The translations under genes and the position numbers were made by a program. Positions 22,687 through 31,227 of a stretch of 31,621 nt of DNA are shown here, piece after piece (the first letter of the stretch is position 1; each line of letters starts with the position of its first letter). The notes below the pieces were generated by a model, which saw only the letters and a program-made list of their open reading frames with translations, made no database searches and was not told the DNA's origin. Source of the DNA: JAGXLP01 sp964649445 (lineage in GTDB: Bacteria > Bipolaricaulota > Bipolaricaulia > M55B111); the NCBI GenBank assembly GCA_964649445.1, contig CAZYPS010000012.1:1-31621 (forward strand), in the 5' to 3' direction.

Positions 22687-23198
22687 TCTGTACTTCGTTA
22701 TTTGGCCGTTTCTTTCCGGACGAAAGCGCAGCCACAGTCGAGGACGTTGATTACGAGAAACTAATTGATTCGGGGATAAAGGCCGTTATATTTGACCTCG
22801 ACAATACTATCGCCAAATGGGGCGATGACAGTCTCGCAGAGGAAATAATTGAACTATTCGAGCGGCTAAATTCGCTGGGATTGAAGGTGGGAATATTAAC
22901 CAACAGTAGGAGAGAAAAAATCGAGGATTTTATTATTGACCTGCCTTTTCCTCATCTTTTCAATGCGAATAAACCGAGACTAAAAGGCTTTCGGTCCATG
23001 CTGTCCGAGCTGGATGTTTCACCTGAGGAGGCGGTGATGGTCGGTGATCAATTGTTTACGGACGTACTGGGAGCAAACCGGTTGGGTATGTACACGATTC
23101 GAGTTGAACCGATAGACCCCGAGAAGGAATACAGGTTCACAAAGATCAATCGCATTGGAGAAAGAGTCCTTCTGTTCCTGCGTGAAGTCTACCGCTAA
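22683..23198 (+). CDS. yqeG: YqeG-family HAD-IIIA phosphatase
   Basis: Haloacid-dehalogenase-superfamily phosphatase of 171 residues, cytosolic. All four motifs are visible: I VIFDLDNTIAKW (nucleophile Asp and acid/base Asp), II GILTNSRRE, III Lys in FNANKPRLKGF and IV MVGDQLFTDVLGAN. The length and the FDLDNT-AxW form match YqeG, related to the yeast mitochondrial phosphatidylglycerophosphate phosphatase Gep4. With a PgsA-like synthase in the same window, a PGP phosphatase role is attractive but inferred. It is translated from an ATGA overlap with the DUF4911 gene, with GAGGAG upstream. Confidence 0.9.
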   Translation: MICTSLFGRFFPDESAATVEDVDYEKLIDSGIKAVIFDLDNTIAKWGDDSLAEEIIELFERLNSLGLKVGILTNSRREKIEDFIIDLPFPHLFNANKPRLKGFRSMLSELDVSPEEAVMVGDQLFTDVLGANRLGMYTIRVEPIDPEKEYRFTKINRIGERVLLFLREVYR

Positions 23199-23397
23199 TT
23201 GAGTCGGTTTAAATAAATCTTCCGCCGAAGTAAGAATAATTAGATTTTCGATCCTTCTGGTTAAACCATTTGCGCGAGGCCTGGCAAATTTGAGCTGAAG
23301 ATTCTGGAAATGTAAGTGGGCTTTCTCCGGTCGGTTCTAAACTTTTGTTATTCTGTTAATAAACCCCCGGTAAAGCAGCAGCGTTAAAGGAGAGATG

Positions 23398-25254
23398 ATG
23401 TCTCACGAATACGAGATTGAGATTACTAACGACGATAGAACTTTTTCCGCGAAAGAAGGAGCAAACCTTCTGAAAGTTCTACAGAAAGAAGGTTACGAAC
23501 TTCCCAGTTTGTGCGGGGGCATGGGGTTATGTGGTAAGTGTCGAGTAAAGATTTTTTCGGGAGCCCAACCCGCGACGGAGTCCGATAGAGAATTCTTCTC
23601 GGAAGAAGAACTCCAGGAAGGTTTCAGGCTTTCCTGTCGAGTGGAAGTAGAGAATGACCTCGATCTGGCGATTCCTTCATTGGCCCAGGGTAAGAGCGAG
23701 GAGGCTACTGCAAAGTCCGAACTGGACGAGCAGCTAGTCGATATTGAACCGGATAGTGGGATCGAGAAGGTATTTCTGAAACTCGGGGAGCCCGGACGAG
23801 GAGATCAGCGGTCCGACGCTACAAGAATTACGGACAAGTTAGAAAATTCCTATTCCCTTCCACTGGATGTCATGGAAAATTTACCTGAAAAACTCCGGGA
23901 AAACGATTTTTCAGTGACAGTGACGATTGACGAGTCCACGGGACGCCTCCTTTCAGTAGAGAGGGAAAGAAGTCAATACAAAACTTACGGAATGGCTTTC
24001 GATATAGGCACTACGACCGTGGCGGGCTACGGCCTCGACCTCGAAACCGGCAGGACGCTAAATGTGGATTCCCGGGAAAACCCTCAGGGGAAGTTCGGAG
24101 CAGACGTGGTATCGAGAATAAAGCACGTTCGGGAGGACGAGGATGGGCTCGACCAGCTCCAGAGCGAGATAATCCGGGCAATCAATGACCTTGTCCAGGA
24201 GTTCGCTGATGCCAGGAATATTGAGAAGGAAAATATCTACCGGGCTACTTTCGTCGGAAATAATATCATGTTACATCTTCTCGCCGGGGTCGACCCGACA
24301 AACCTTGATCAGGCTCCCTATATTCCCGCTTTTACGGATCCCCAGTGGTTCGACGCTGATGAATTGGGGGTCAAAATTAATCCGAAGGGCAAACTGGTTT
24401 TGCTACCCTCACTGGCAGGTTACGTTGGGGCTGACGTTATGGCCGGTATATTACAGACGGGAATGCATAAGTCGGACGAGTTGAGTTTATTGGTTGATAT
24501 TGGAACCAATGGTGAGATGGTCTTGGGTAACAGAGATAAAATGTATTCCGCTTCGACGGCAGCGGGGCCGGCGTTTGAGGGTGCCAATATCGAGCAGGGC
24601 ATGACAGCCAGGGCGGGAGCTATTTCCCATGTCTCGATTGACGAGGAGGGACAACTGAAGCTGGAAGTAATAAAGGACAAAAAGCCGATTGGTCTCTGTG
24701 GATCTGGTATAGTGGATACGGTGGGCGAGCTCATTAAAGCCGGGTTAATGGGCGAAAAGGGTGGAATAGTCTCAGCAAATTCGGAAACATTCGGCAGTTC
24801 GATTGATTCCCTTGAGGATAGGTTAATTGAAATTGACGGGGAGAAAGCTTTTCGGCTTCACGTTGACGATAATCACGTATTCGTAAAACAACAGGACGTA
24901 CGTGAGGTCCAGCTTGCGAAAGGGGCGGTAAGAGCGGGAATAGACATACTGCTGGAAGAGTTCGGGGCGGAGGCAGAAGATATCGATCGGGTATATCTTG
25001 CGGGGGCTTTCGGGAATTACCTCAGGAAGGAAAACGTAATGCGAATTGGAGTATTGCCGAAGATTGATCTTGATAAGATCGTTTCCGTGGGTAACGCTGC
25101 CGGTCAGGGGGGGAAGCTGGCTCTGATAAACCGTGATAAGATGGAGGAAGTAAATCGGATAGCCAGCAATGTGGAGTATATTGAGCTATCATTCCGGTCG
25201 GACTTTACCGAGAAGTTTATGTCGGCGATGAGTTTTCCGGCCGCGGAAAAATAA
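23398..25254 (+). CDS. RACo-like reductive activator: [2Fe-2S] ferredoxin domain plus ASKHA ATPase (DUF4445)
   Basis: ATP-dependent protein that reduces inactive Co(II) corrinoid proteins back to Co(I). From the second ATG (23398; SD AGGAG 5 nt upstream) it has 618 residues. A plant-type [2Fe-2S] domain has Cys39, Cys45, Cys48 (LCGGMGLCGKC) and Cys80 (LSC). After a linker and middle domain the ASKHA fold shows phosphate-1 AFDIGTTTVAGYGLD, phosphate-2 LLVDIGTNGEMVLG and AGAFGNYLR. This architecture matches RACo of acetogens and of corrinoid methyltransferase systems. No corrinoid protein, CO dehydrogenase or methyltransferase gene is in the window, so its partner is elsewhere. A 199-nt gap precedes it; no cobalamin riboswitch was recognised there. 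Confidence 0.88.
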   Translation: MSHEYEIEITNDDRTFSAKEGANLLKVLQKEGYELPSLCGGMGLCGKCRVKIFSGAQPATESDREFFSEEELQEGFRLSCRVEVENDLDLAIPSLAQGKSEEATAKSELDEQLVDIEPDSGIEKVFLKLGEPGRGDQRSDATRITDKLENSYSLPLDVMENLPEKLRENDFSVTVTIDESTGRLLSVERERSQYKTYGMAFDIGTTTVAGYGLDLETGRTLNVDSRENPQGKFGADVVSRIKHVREDEDGLDQLQSEIIRAINDLVQEFADARNIEKENIYRATFVGNNIMLHLLAGVDPTNLDQAPYIPAFTDPQWFDADELGVKINPKGKLVLLPSLAGYVGADVMAGILQTGMHKSDELSLLVDIGTNGEMVLGNRDKMYSASTAAGPAFEGANIEQGMTARAGAISHVSIDEEGQLKLEVIKDKKPIGLCGSGIVDTVGELIKAGLMGEKGGIVSANSETFGSSIDSLEDRLIEIDGEKAFRLHVDDNHVFVKQQDVREVQLAKGAVRAGIDILLEEFGAEAEDIDRVYLAGAFGNYLRKENVMRIGVLPKIDLDKIVSVGNAAGQGGKLALINRDKMEEVNRIASNVEYIELSFRSDFTEKFMSAMSFPAAEK

Positions 25255-25585
25255 TCTTTGATATGGTATGTCTCGTGGTTGGAAGTATTTATCCTCTAGC
25301 CCGGTATTCGAGTAATCCCTGGTTTGAAGTGCTTAGGTTATTGAAGATGGGATAAGGGCTCTGGCGATGTTTGAAGGCCGGTTGGACTAAAACCGATATT
25401 TCTGAGTTCGGCACCACTCCTTTCCCCTTAGGGACTAATTTTCCTTGAGTTAATGAAGAAAAAAAGCTACTATTAATTAAATATGCCGGGGTGAGTGGTT
25501 TCGTCGCATTTTTCAATTCCTTATATTCGTTTGTCGAGAGATGCTTGGTTAAAAAATTACGTTTAGTGAAAACTGGGAGAAAAAT
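25255..25585. other. Intergenic region before gyrA
   Basis: These 331 bases hold the gyrA promoter (25445-25473), a small stem CGGTT...AACCG near 25380-25396 and no credible gene. A 75-codon frame on the minus strand has no proper ribosome site and a composition unlike the neighbours. No tRNA or riboswitch fold was recognised. Confidence 0.5.
25445..25473 (+). promoter_or_regulatory. Sigma70-type promoter for gyrA-tyrS-HIT
   Basis: TTGAGT (25445-25450), a 17-bp spacer and TACTAT (25468-25473), with an A-rich spacer. Expected start is near 25480, leaving a leader of about 105 nt. Confidence 0.6.
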
Positions 25586-27991
25586 ATGAGTGAAATTAAG
25601 ACTGCTTATATAGAAGAAGAAATGGAAGAGTCGTACATAAATTACGCAATGAGCGTAATTCGGGGGAGAGCGATACCCGACGTAAGGGACGGATTAAAGC
25701 CCGCTCAGCGTAGAATTCTCTACGCTTTAAACGAACTCGGCCTGACATCTGATGGACCTCACAAGAAGTCAGCCCGTATAGTGGGGGAAGTTCTTGGTAA
25801 ATATCATCCGCACGGAGACGTGGCCGTGTACGATACGATGGTAAATATGGCTCAGGAATTTTCCTTCCGCTATCCGCTTATCGACGGTCAGGGAAACTTC
25901 GGATCGATCGACGGTGACAGTCAGGCGGCAATGCGTTATACCGAAGCACGCCTGTCGCCGATCAGTGAGACTTTCTTAGAAGAACTGGACGAAGATACGG
26001 TCGACTTTACCCCGAACTTTGACGATTCTTTGGAAGAACCAACAATCCTGCCTGCAAAAGTTCCCGGCCTGTTGTTGAACGGGTCATGGGGAATTTCCGT
26101 CGGCATGACTACGAAGGTTCCGCCTCACAACCTGACCGAACTAGTTGAAGGGTTGATCTATCTCATTGATAACCCCGAAGCTTCGCTCGAGGAACTCATG
26201 AAATACATCAAGGGACCGGACTTTCCTACCGGTGCGATAGTCCTGGGACGGGACGGAATAAAGGAAGCTTACCGGACCGGAAAGGGTCGGATTCGAATGA
26301 GGGCGAAGACAGAAGTCGAGGGAAATAAAATAATAATCACGGAGATTCCTTTCCAGATAAAGAAATCAACTATAATCGAGCGAATCGCCGACAAGGCTAA
26401 AGACGGAACTGTAGAGGGAATTTCTGACGTCAGGGACGAATCCGACAGGGAAGGATTGCGAGTCGTGGTAAAGCTGAAGCGAGGTACGGAGCCCAAGGTA
26501 GTTCTTAACCGGCTGTTCAAATACACTCCTCTGGAGAAGACCTACGGCGCTAATACTACGGTTATAGTGGACGGAAATCCAAGGAGATTGTCACTCAAAG
26601 AAATATTAAACGCTTTCATCGATTTTAGGCGCTCAGTCGTAGAGAGGAGAACTCAATATAGACTGGACAAAGCCGAAAGCAGAGCCCATATACTTGAAGG
26701 GCTCCAGGTTGCTTTGGACAGCACGGATATGGTTATAAAGCTAATCAGGGAAGCAGATACCCGGGACGAGGCGAGGAAGAATTTAATCGAGAGATTTTCT
26801 TTCTCCAAAGACCAGGCAAATGCAATATTAAAGATGCAGCTGGGTCGATTGACCAGCCTGGAACGAGAAAAGGTCGAAGAGGAACTGGCGGAAAAACGGG
26901 AGTACATAGATAAGTATCGGGAGATACTTTCTTCTACCCTCAAGCTCGACGAAATCATCAAGGACGAACTCAGGGAAATAAAAGAAGAGTTCGGGGACGA
27001 GAGACGGACTCTTATAACGGAAAAGGTCGAAGAGGTGGATGCCAATAAGTTAATTCCGGACGAAGAGCTCGTGGTTCAGTTGACCGAAAATGGCTACATA
27101 AATGCCCCCAAGCGAAGTGGGTACAAGACTCAGAACCGCGGGGGTAAAGGAGTAATTTGTATGGATCTAGAGGAGGATGACCGGTTGACCGTAGCATCCG
27201 CCGCCAATTCCCGAAATGAATCCCTAATGTTTACGGACAAAGAAAAAATATATAAGGTAAAAACTTACAAATTTCCGACCTCCCGCAGGGACTCTAGAGG
27301 AGAAAGACTGCGAGATATCATCGATCTGGGAGAGGACGAAGCAGTAAGATCTGTCCTGAACGTGAAATCCGACGAACTAGACGGGGATAGCTATTGCCTT
27401 ATGGCTACAAAGGCAGGTTACGTAATAAGGAATCCGATTAGTGACTTCTCCTCGGCTCATATTAGCGGAATTCATAGCATGAACGCCGAAAGTGGCGATT
27501 CTATCTGTTCTGCGGGGTTGAGTCATGGCGAAGGAGAGGTAATGATGGCGACTCGGGAAGGTCAGGTAATTCGGTTTCCCGAAGAGGAACTAAGGACCAC
27601 ACAGAGGCCTTCTAAAGGTGTGAGAGGGATGACATTATCACCGGGAGATCAAGTAATTAGCCTGGTATCGGTTAGTAAAAAGAACCTTGAAAGAGAGCCT
27701 TTATTGCTCTTCGTTACCGAGCAGGGTAAAGGCAAGAAGGTACCTCTTTCGGAGTTCAATTCTCAGAGGAGGTCGGGAAAGGGAAACCTTGGAATAAAAC
27801 TTTCTGAGGACGATGGATTGAAAGACCTTAAGCTTCTGGAAAGAGGCGAAGAGATTCTCTTGTGCAGTGAGCGTGGAAAGGCCGTTAGGTTGAGCATCGA
27901 TGATATAAGTCAATTCCAGCGATACGCTAAGGGCGTAAAGCTGATGGAGTTGGAAGAATTCGATCGGATTGCTACCACGACCGTTATCTAA
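25586..27991 (+). CDS. gyrA: DNA gyrase subunit A
   Basis: DNA-cleaving subunit of type IIA topoisomerase that supercoils DNA with GyrB. The length of 801 residues is typical. The breakage domain shows RAIPDVRDGLKPAQRRILYA, GKYHPHGDVAVYDTMVNMAQ and the catalytic Tyr118 in AAMRYTEARL. The C-terminal beta-pinwheel has several blade motifs. The GyrA box that defines gyrase reads QNRGGKG (516-522) in place of QRRGGKG. In the quinolone region the position equal to E. coli Ser83 is Val79, while Asp87 is kept (Asp83). Ribosome site GGGAGA. tyrS follows after 15 nt; gyrB is not adjacent. ParC is possible but the near-complete box favours GyrA. Confidence 0.93.
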   Translation: MSEIKTAYIEEEMEESYINYAMSVIRGRAIPDVRDGLKPAQRRILYALNELGLTSDGPHKKSARIVGEVLGKYHPHGDVAVYDTMVNMAQEFSFRYPLIDGQGNFGSIDGDSQAAMRYTEARLSPISETFLEELDEDTVDFTPNFDDSLEEPTILPAKVPGLLLNGSWGISVGMTTKVPPHNLTELVEGLIYLIDNPEASLEELMKYIKGPDFPTGAIVLGRDGIKEAYRTGKGRIRMRAKTEVEGNKIIITEIPFQIKKSTIIERIADKAKDGTVEGISDVRDESDREGLRVVVKLKRGTEPKVVLNRLFKYTPLEKTYGANTTVIVDGNPRRLSLKEILNAFIDFRRSVVERRTQYRLDKAESRAHILEGLQVALDSTDMVIKLIREADTRDEARKNLIERFSFSKDQANAILKMQLGRLTSLEREKVEEELAEKREYIDKYREILSSTLKLDEIIKDELREIKEEFGDERRTLITEKVEEVDANKLIPDEELVVQLTENGYINAPKRSGYKTQNRGGKGVICMDLEEDDRLTVASAANSRNESLMFTDKEKIYKVKTYKFPTSRRDSRGERLRDIIDLGEDEAVRSVLNVKSDELDGDSYCLMATKAGYVIRNPISDFSSAHISGIHSMNAESGDSICSAGLSHGEGEVMMATREGQVIRFPEEELRTTQRPSKGVRGMTLSPGDQVISLVSVSKKNLEREPLLLFVTEQGKGKKVPLSEFNSQRRSGKGNLGIKLSEDDGLKDLKLLERGEEILLCSERGKAVRLSIDDISQFQRYAKGVKLMELEEFDRIATTTVI

Positions 27992-28006
27992 TGGAGGTTT
28001 AACGAG

Positions 28007-29209
28007 ATGGATTTTGAGGGGCAAATAGAAAGAATAAAAACCGGGACTGCGGATTTAATTCCCGAGGAGGAACTGAAGGATAAGTTGGAATTAGCGGAGG
28101 AAGAGGATCGCCCGCTTCGAGTTAAGCTGGGCGTCGATCCATCTTCACCGGACCTGACGCTCGGTCACGCCGTTGTTCTCAGAAAGTTGAGACAACTGCA
28201 GGATTTGGGGCATAAAGCGGTGATGGTCGTCGGGGACTTTACCAGAAGAATAGGAGATCCTTCCGGGCGTTCCGAAACCAGGGAGATAATGGGCGCTAAG
28301 GAAATCGAGGAGAACATGAAGGACTACGAGAGACAGGTTTTTAGAATTCTCGACCCGGAGAGGACCGAATTTCGCTACAATTCGGAATGGCTTGGTAAAC
28401 TTACCTTCGAAGATATTATCGAACTGACCTCCAAGTACACAGTTGCCAGAATGCTTGAGAGGGACGATTTCTCGAAAAGATACGAGAACAACCAGCCTAT
28501 TTCAATTTTGGAGTTCATCTATCCCCTTGCTCAGGCTTACGATTCTGTCGCGGTTGATGCGGATATTGAACTGGGAGGAGCGGATCAGCGATTTAATCTA
28601 ATTGTCGGGCGGCACATTCAGCGGGAATTTGACCAGGACCCTCAAATAGTTCTGACTGTCCCCCTGCTTACCGGAACCGACGGTACGGACGCCATGAGCC
28701 AGACTAGGGGGAACTACATCGGGATAAACGAGGAGCCGGAGACGATTTACGGTAAGATAATGTCCATTACCGATGATACGATGCCGGAATACGTCAAACT
28801 CCTGACGGATCTATCGATGGAAGATATGGAAGACCTTCACCCGAAAGATCAAAAGAAGAAGCTTGCTCACGAGATAGTCGGTAATATTTATTCCGAGGTC
28901 GAAGCCTCTCACGCGGAAGAGGAATTTGAAAATGTTTTCGAGCAGGACGGAAGGCCGGAAGATTTGAAAGAGGTAACTGTGCCCGCCGAAAAAATCAAGG
29001 AGGACGGAACCATCTGGATTCTGGATCTTCTCGAGCTTTCGGGCTTCGTTTCCAGTCGCTCCGAGGCCAGGAGGCTTATAGATCAGGGAGGAGTCAGGCT
29101 GGACGACGAGAAGGTGACAGAAGTTGACTTCGATCCTCTCATAGAAGAAGACAGAATACTCCGGGTGGGCAAAAAGAAGTTTGCGAGGATGGTGCCTGAA
29201 GGCACTTAA
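28007..29209 (+). CDS. tyrS: Tyrosyl-tRNA synthetase with degenerate KMSKS motif
   Basis: Charges tRNA-Tyr; class I synthetase, 400 residues, cytosolic dimer. The HIGH motif is TLGHAV (51-56), with the tyrosine pocket in VKLGVDPSSPDLTLGH and IELGGADQRFN. A C-terminal S4 domain (about 335-395, DLLELSGFVSSRSEARRLIDQGGVRLD) is complete. The KMSKS loop, normally GxDGxxKMSKSxGNYI, reads GTDGTDAMSQTRGNYI (229-233 AMSQT): both lysines are lost. The strong ribosome site GGAGGT lies 8 nt before the ATG and the gene follows gyrA by 15 nt, so they are cotranscribed. The overall sequence is well kept, so the enzyme is probably functional; whether a second TyrRS exists is unknown. Confidence 0.93.
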   Translation: MDFEGQIERIKTGTADLIPEEELKDKLELAEEEDRPLRVKLGVDPSSPDLTLGHAVVLRKLRQLQDLGHKAVMVVGDFTRRIGDPSGRSETREIMGAKEIEENMKDYERQVFRILDPERTEFRYNSEWLGKLTFEDIIELTSKYTVARMLERDDFSKRYENNQPISILEFIYPLAQAYDSVAVDADIELGGADQRFNLIVGRHIQREFDQDPQIVLTVPLLTGTDGTDAMSQTRGNYIGINEEPETIYGKIMSITDDTMPEYVKLLTDLSMEDMEDLHPKDQKKKLAHEIVGNIYSEVEASHAEEEFENVFEQDGRPEDLKEVTVPAEKIKEDGTIWILDLLELSGFVSSRSEARRLIDQGGVRLDDEKVTEVDFDPLIEEDRILRVGKKKFARMVPEGT

Positions 29210-29232
29210 TATTTAATTAACGGGTGATCAAA

Positions 29233-29646
29233 ATGGCCGATTGTGTATTTTGCGACATTGTAGATGGGGATATTGATGCCCACGTCGTCTACGAAAACGA
29301 CGAAGCTCTGGCTTTTCTGGATGCTAACCCTATTGTTGATGGTCACACTGTAATAGTGCCGAAAAAACATGTCGAAAGGTTTTCCGATATGCCTAAAGAA
29401 GTAATTGGCGACACCTTTTTAGCCGTTCGTGAGGTCAACCGGGCTATTTTAACCGGCCGTGACGCCGACGGAACTAACGTAGGTTTAAACGACGGCAAGG
29501 CGGCGGGTCAGGCGGTTCCCCATACTCACATCCACGTAATTCCGAGATATTCCGGAGATGGCGGGGGCTCTCTCCACTCTATAGTTAGCGCGGAAGCTAA
29601 AGAAGAACTCGAAGAAGTTGCCAGACAGTTGAAGTCGGCGATTTGA
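29233..29646 (+). CDS. HIT-family (Hint-like) nucleotide hydrolase
   Basis: Histidine-triad protein that hydrolyses nucleoside phosphoramidates or adenylated compounds; cytosolic dimer of 137 residues. The zinc-type N-terminal motif CVFCDIVDGDIDAHVVYE and the triad HTHIHVIPRYSGDG are present, with the fourth active-site His in DGHTVIVPKKHV. The start is ATG 29233 because GGTGATC, complementary to the 16S rRNA tail, sits 3 nt before it; a GTG at 29224 overlaps that site. It is the last gene of the gyrA-tyrS run, 23 nt after tyrS. Hint proteins can act on aminoacyl-adenylates, which fits the neighbour only as an inference. Confidence 0.92.
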   Translation: MADCVFCDIVDGDIDAHVVYENDEALAFLDANPIVDGHTVIVPKKHVERFSDMPKEVIGDTFLAVREVNRAILTGRDADGTNVGLNDGKAAGQAVPHTHIHVIPRYSGDGGGSLHSIVSAEAKEELEEVARQLKSAI

Positions 29647-29736
29647 ACTTATCGGGTCAAAAGTTTAGTTGTTCTTCTCTTTGTCCGAATTTTAAGTCTT
29701 CAAAAAAGTACTTTTCCAGATGGGAACTGGAGAGAT

Positions 29737-29761
29737 CGCCCGGTGAAGCCGGGCGAATTTT
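29737..29761 (+). terminator. Probable terminator of gyrA-tyrS-HIT operon
   Basis: Perfect 7-bp GC stem CGCCCGG (29737-29743) with CCGGGCG (29749-29755), loop TGAAG, then AATTTT. It lies just before, and overlaps, an alternative GTG start of the patB-like gene, so it could also act as an attenuator. Confidence 0.5.
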
Positions 29762-29769
29762 CATTAAAA

Positions 29770-30972
29770 ATGGCTAAAAAGCGGTTCGATGAACGAGTAG
29801 ACAGAACTGGCACGAATTCGGTCAAGTGGGACTACAGGGACGAGATATTTGGTAGGAGTGACGTTTTGCCCATGTGGGTTGCTGATTCGGATTGGCCGAC
29901 CTCCGATGCCGTAATCGAGGCAATTATCGAGCGGGCCGAGCACGGCGTTTTTGGCTACACTAAGCCCGGAGAAGAGACGGATAAACTCGTAGTAAACTGG
30001 TGGAAAAAGAGATACGACTGGGAGATCGATCCCTCCTGGATTGTCTATACGAACGGGGTAGTCCCGACGTTGAGCATGGTGATTGATAGCTTTGCTCGAC
30101 AGGGTGAAGGGGTAGTTCTTCAGCCTCCCGTCTATTATCCGTTTTTTACATCTGTAAAACGGGGGGGTAGCCAGATACTTACCAACGAACTGAAACTGGA
30201 GGGGGATCGGTATGAAATGGATTACGAGAACCTGCTCGAATTGTGTAAGCGAGACGGCGGGTCAATCCCATCCGTCCCACCTCCCGCAATGATGGTTCTC
30301 TGTAACCCCCATAATCCCGTAGGTAGAGTCTGGAATGAAGATGAACTTGACCGGCTGGCCGGGATTTGTCTAAAAAGAGATGTGCTAATTGTCTCGGATG
30401 ATATCCACTCGGAGTTTGTTTACGAAGGTAGCAGTTATAACCCGATAGCCTCCCTTTCGGACGAGATAGCGAATAACACGATTACCCTGAGTTCCCCCAG
30501 TAAAGCGTTCAATACGGCAGGCCTACCGGCATCGCTGGCTATAATCCCGAATGAAACTCTCCGAAACAGGTTCGAAGTCGCTCGGAATAGGGTTTTAAAA
30601 AGCCCAAGCGTATTTGGCCTGGAAGCATTAAAGACCGCTTATCGAGCTGGAGAAGAGTGGCTGGACGACGAGCTCGCTTATCTGGAGGACAACAGGCAGT
30701 TTAGCTATGATTATGTCAAAAATAAAATTCCTCTGGTTGAACCTATTAAGCCAGAAGGAACGATACTATTATGGATGGATTGTCGGTCCCTGGAACTCGA
30801 AAACCGGGAACTTGAAGACCTGGTGGTAAACGAAGCCAGAGTAGGGTTGGATTTCGGTCACTGGTTCGGGCCCGGTGGTGACGGGTTCCTCAGGCTCAAC
30901 TTTGCTTGCCCCCGGGAAATACTGGAGGAAGGGTTGGAGAGGATTTCCAGGGCAGTAGAGTCGATTACTTGA
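29770..30972 (+). CDS. patB: PatB/MalY-family PLP-dependent aminotransferase (cystathionine beta-lyase)
   Basis: PLP enzyme of the MalY/PatB type, usually a C-S lyase acting on cystathionine or cysteine conjugates to release pyruvate, ammonia and a thiol. Fold type I, 400 residues from ATG 29770. Motifs: DRTGTNSVKWDY, LPMWVADSDWP, GVFGYTKP, CNPHNPVGRVW, VSDDIHSEF and the PLP Lys in SSPSKAFNTAGL; Arg in FLRLNFACPR binds the carboxylate. The ATG is chosen because the family starts about ten residues before DRxGT and because the upstream GTG (29743) lies inside a terminator-like hairpin, although GGAGAG is 8 nt before that GTG. It is a single gene, promoter not evident. Confidence 0.9.
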   Translation: MAKKRFDERVDRTGTNSVKWDYRDEIFGRSDVLPMWVADSDWPTSDAVIEAIIERAEHGVFGYTKPGEETDKLVVNWWKKRYDWEIDPSWIVYTNGVVPTLSMVIDSFARQGEGVVLQPPVYYPFFTSVKRGGSQILTNELKLEGDRYEMDYENLLELCKRDGGSIPSVPPPAMMVLCNPHNPVGRVWNEDELDRLAGICLKRDVLIVSDDIHSEFVYEGSSYNPIASLSDEIANNTITLSSPSKAFNTAGLPASLAIIPNETLRNRFEVARNRVLKSPSVFGLEALKTAYRAGEEWLDDELAYLEDNRQFSYDYVKNKIPLVEPIKPEGTILLWMDCRSLELENRELEDLVVNEARVGLDFGHWFGPGGDGFLRLNFACPREILEEGLERISRAVESIT

Positions 30973-31071
30973 AGACCTCATCTTAAGGTGATAATTCTTC
31001 CCATAATTTACACTCATCTTAAATAATTCATTTCCTTTTTGAAGAAGATCCGCTTCTACCGTTTATATTCC

Positions 31072-31097
31072 CTAAATCCGTTCCAGAAAGGATTTAG
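31072..31097. repeat. 8-bp inverted repeat after patB
   Basis: CTAAATCC (31072-31079) and GGATTTAG (31090-31097) around a 10-nt loop. There is no T run. It may be a weak 3' structure of the patB-like mRNA or an operator upstream of the symporter promoter. Confidence 0.4.
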
Positions 31098-31164
31098 CAG
31101 TTCCTAATTACTGCGTGATAGTTCGTTGAATTAGTCAAGGATTTATTTTAGAGGTAGTACAAGT

Positions 31165-31192
31165 TTGATAATACATTTATCCTCTGTATAAT
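31165..31192 (+). promoter_or_regulatory. Sigma70-type promoter for the symporter pair
   Basis: TTGATA (31165-31170), a 16-bp spacer and a perfect TATAAT (31187-31192). Expected start is near 31199, about 29 nt before the first gene. Confidence 0.65.
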
Positions 31193-31227
31193 TTGACGCA
31201 ATATCTAATTCTTGAAGGGTGGTTGAC

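Noticed and set aside
23199..23397. Cobalamin or other riboswitch before the RACo-like gene
   Set aside because: No B12-box-like sequence or convincing multi-stem fold was seen in the 199 nt.
25289..25516. 75-codon minus-strand frame upstream of gyrA
   Set aside because: Its start is a TTG almost touching a weak ribosome site, the composition is atypical, and it overlaps the gyrA promoter on the other strand.
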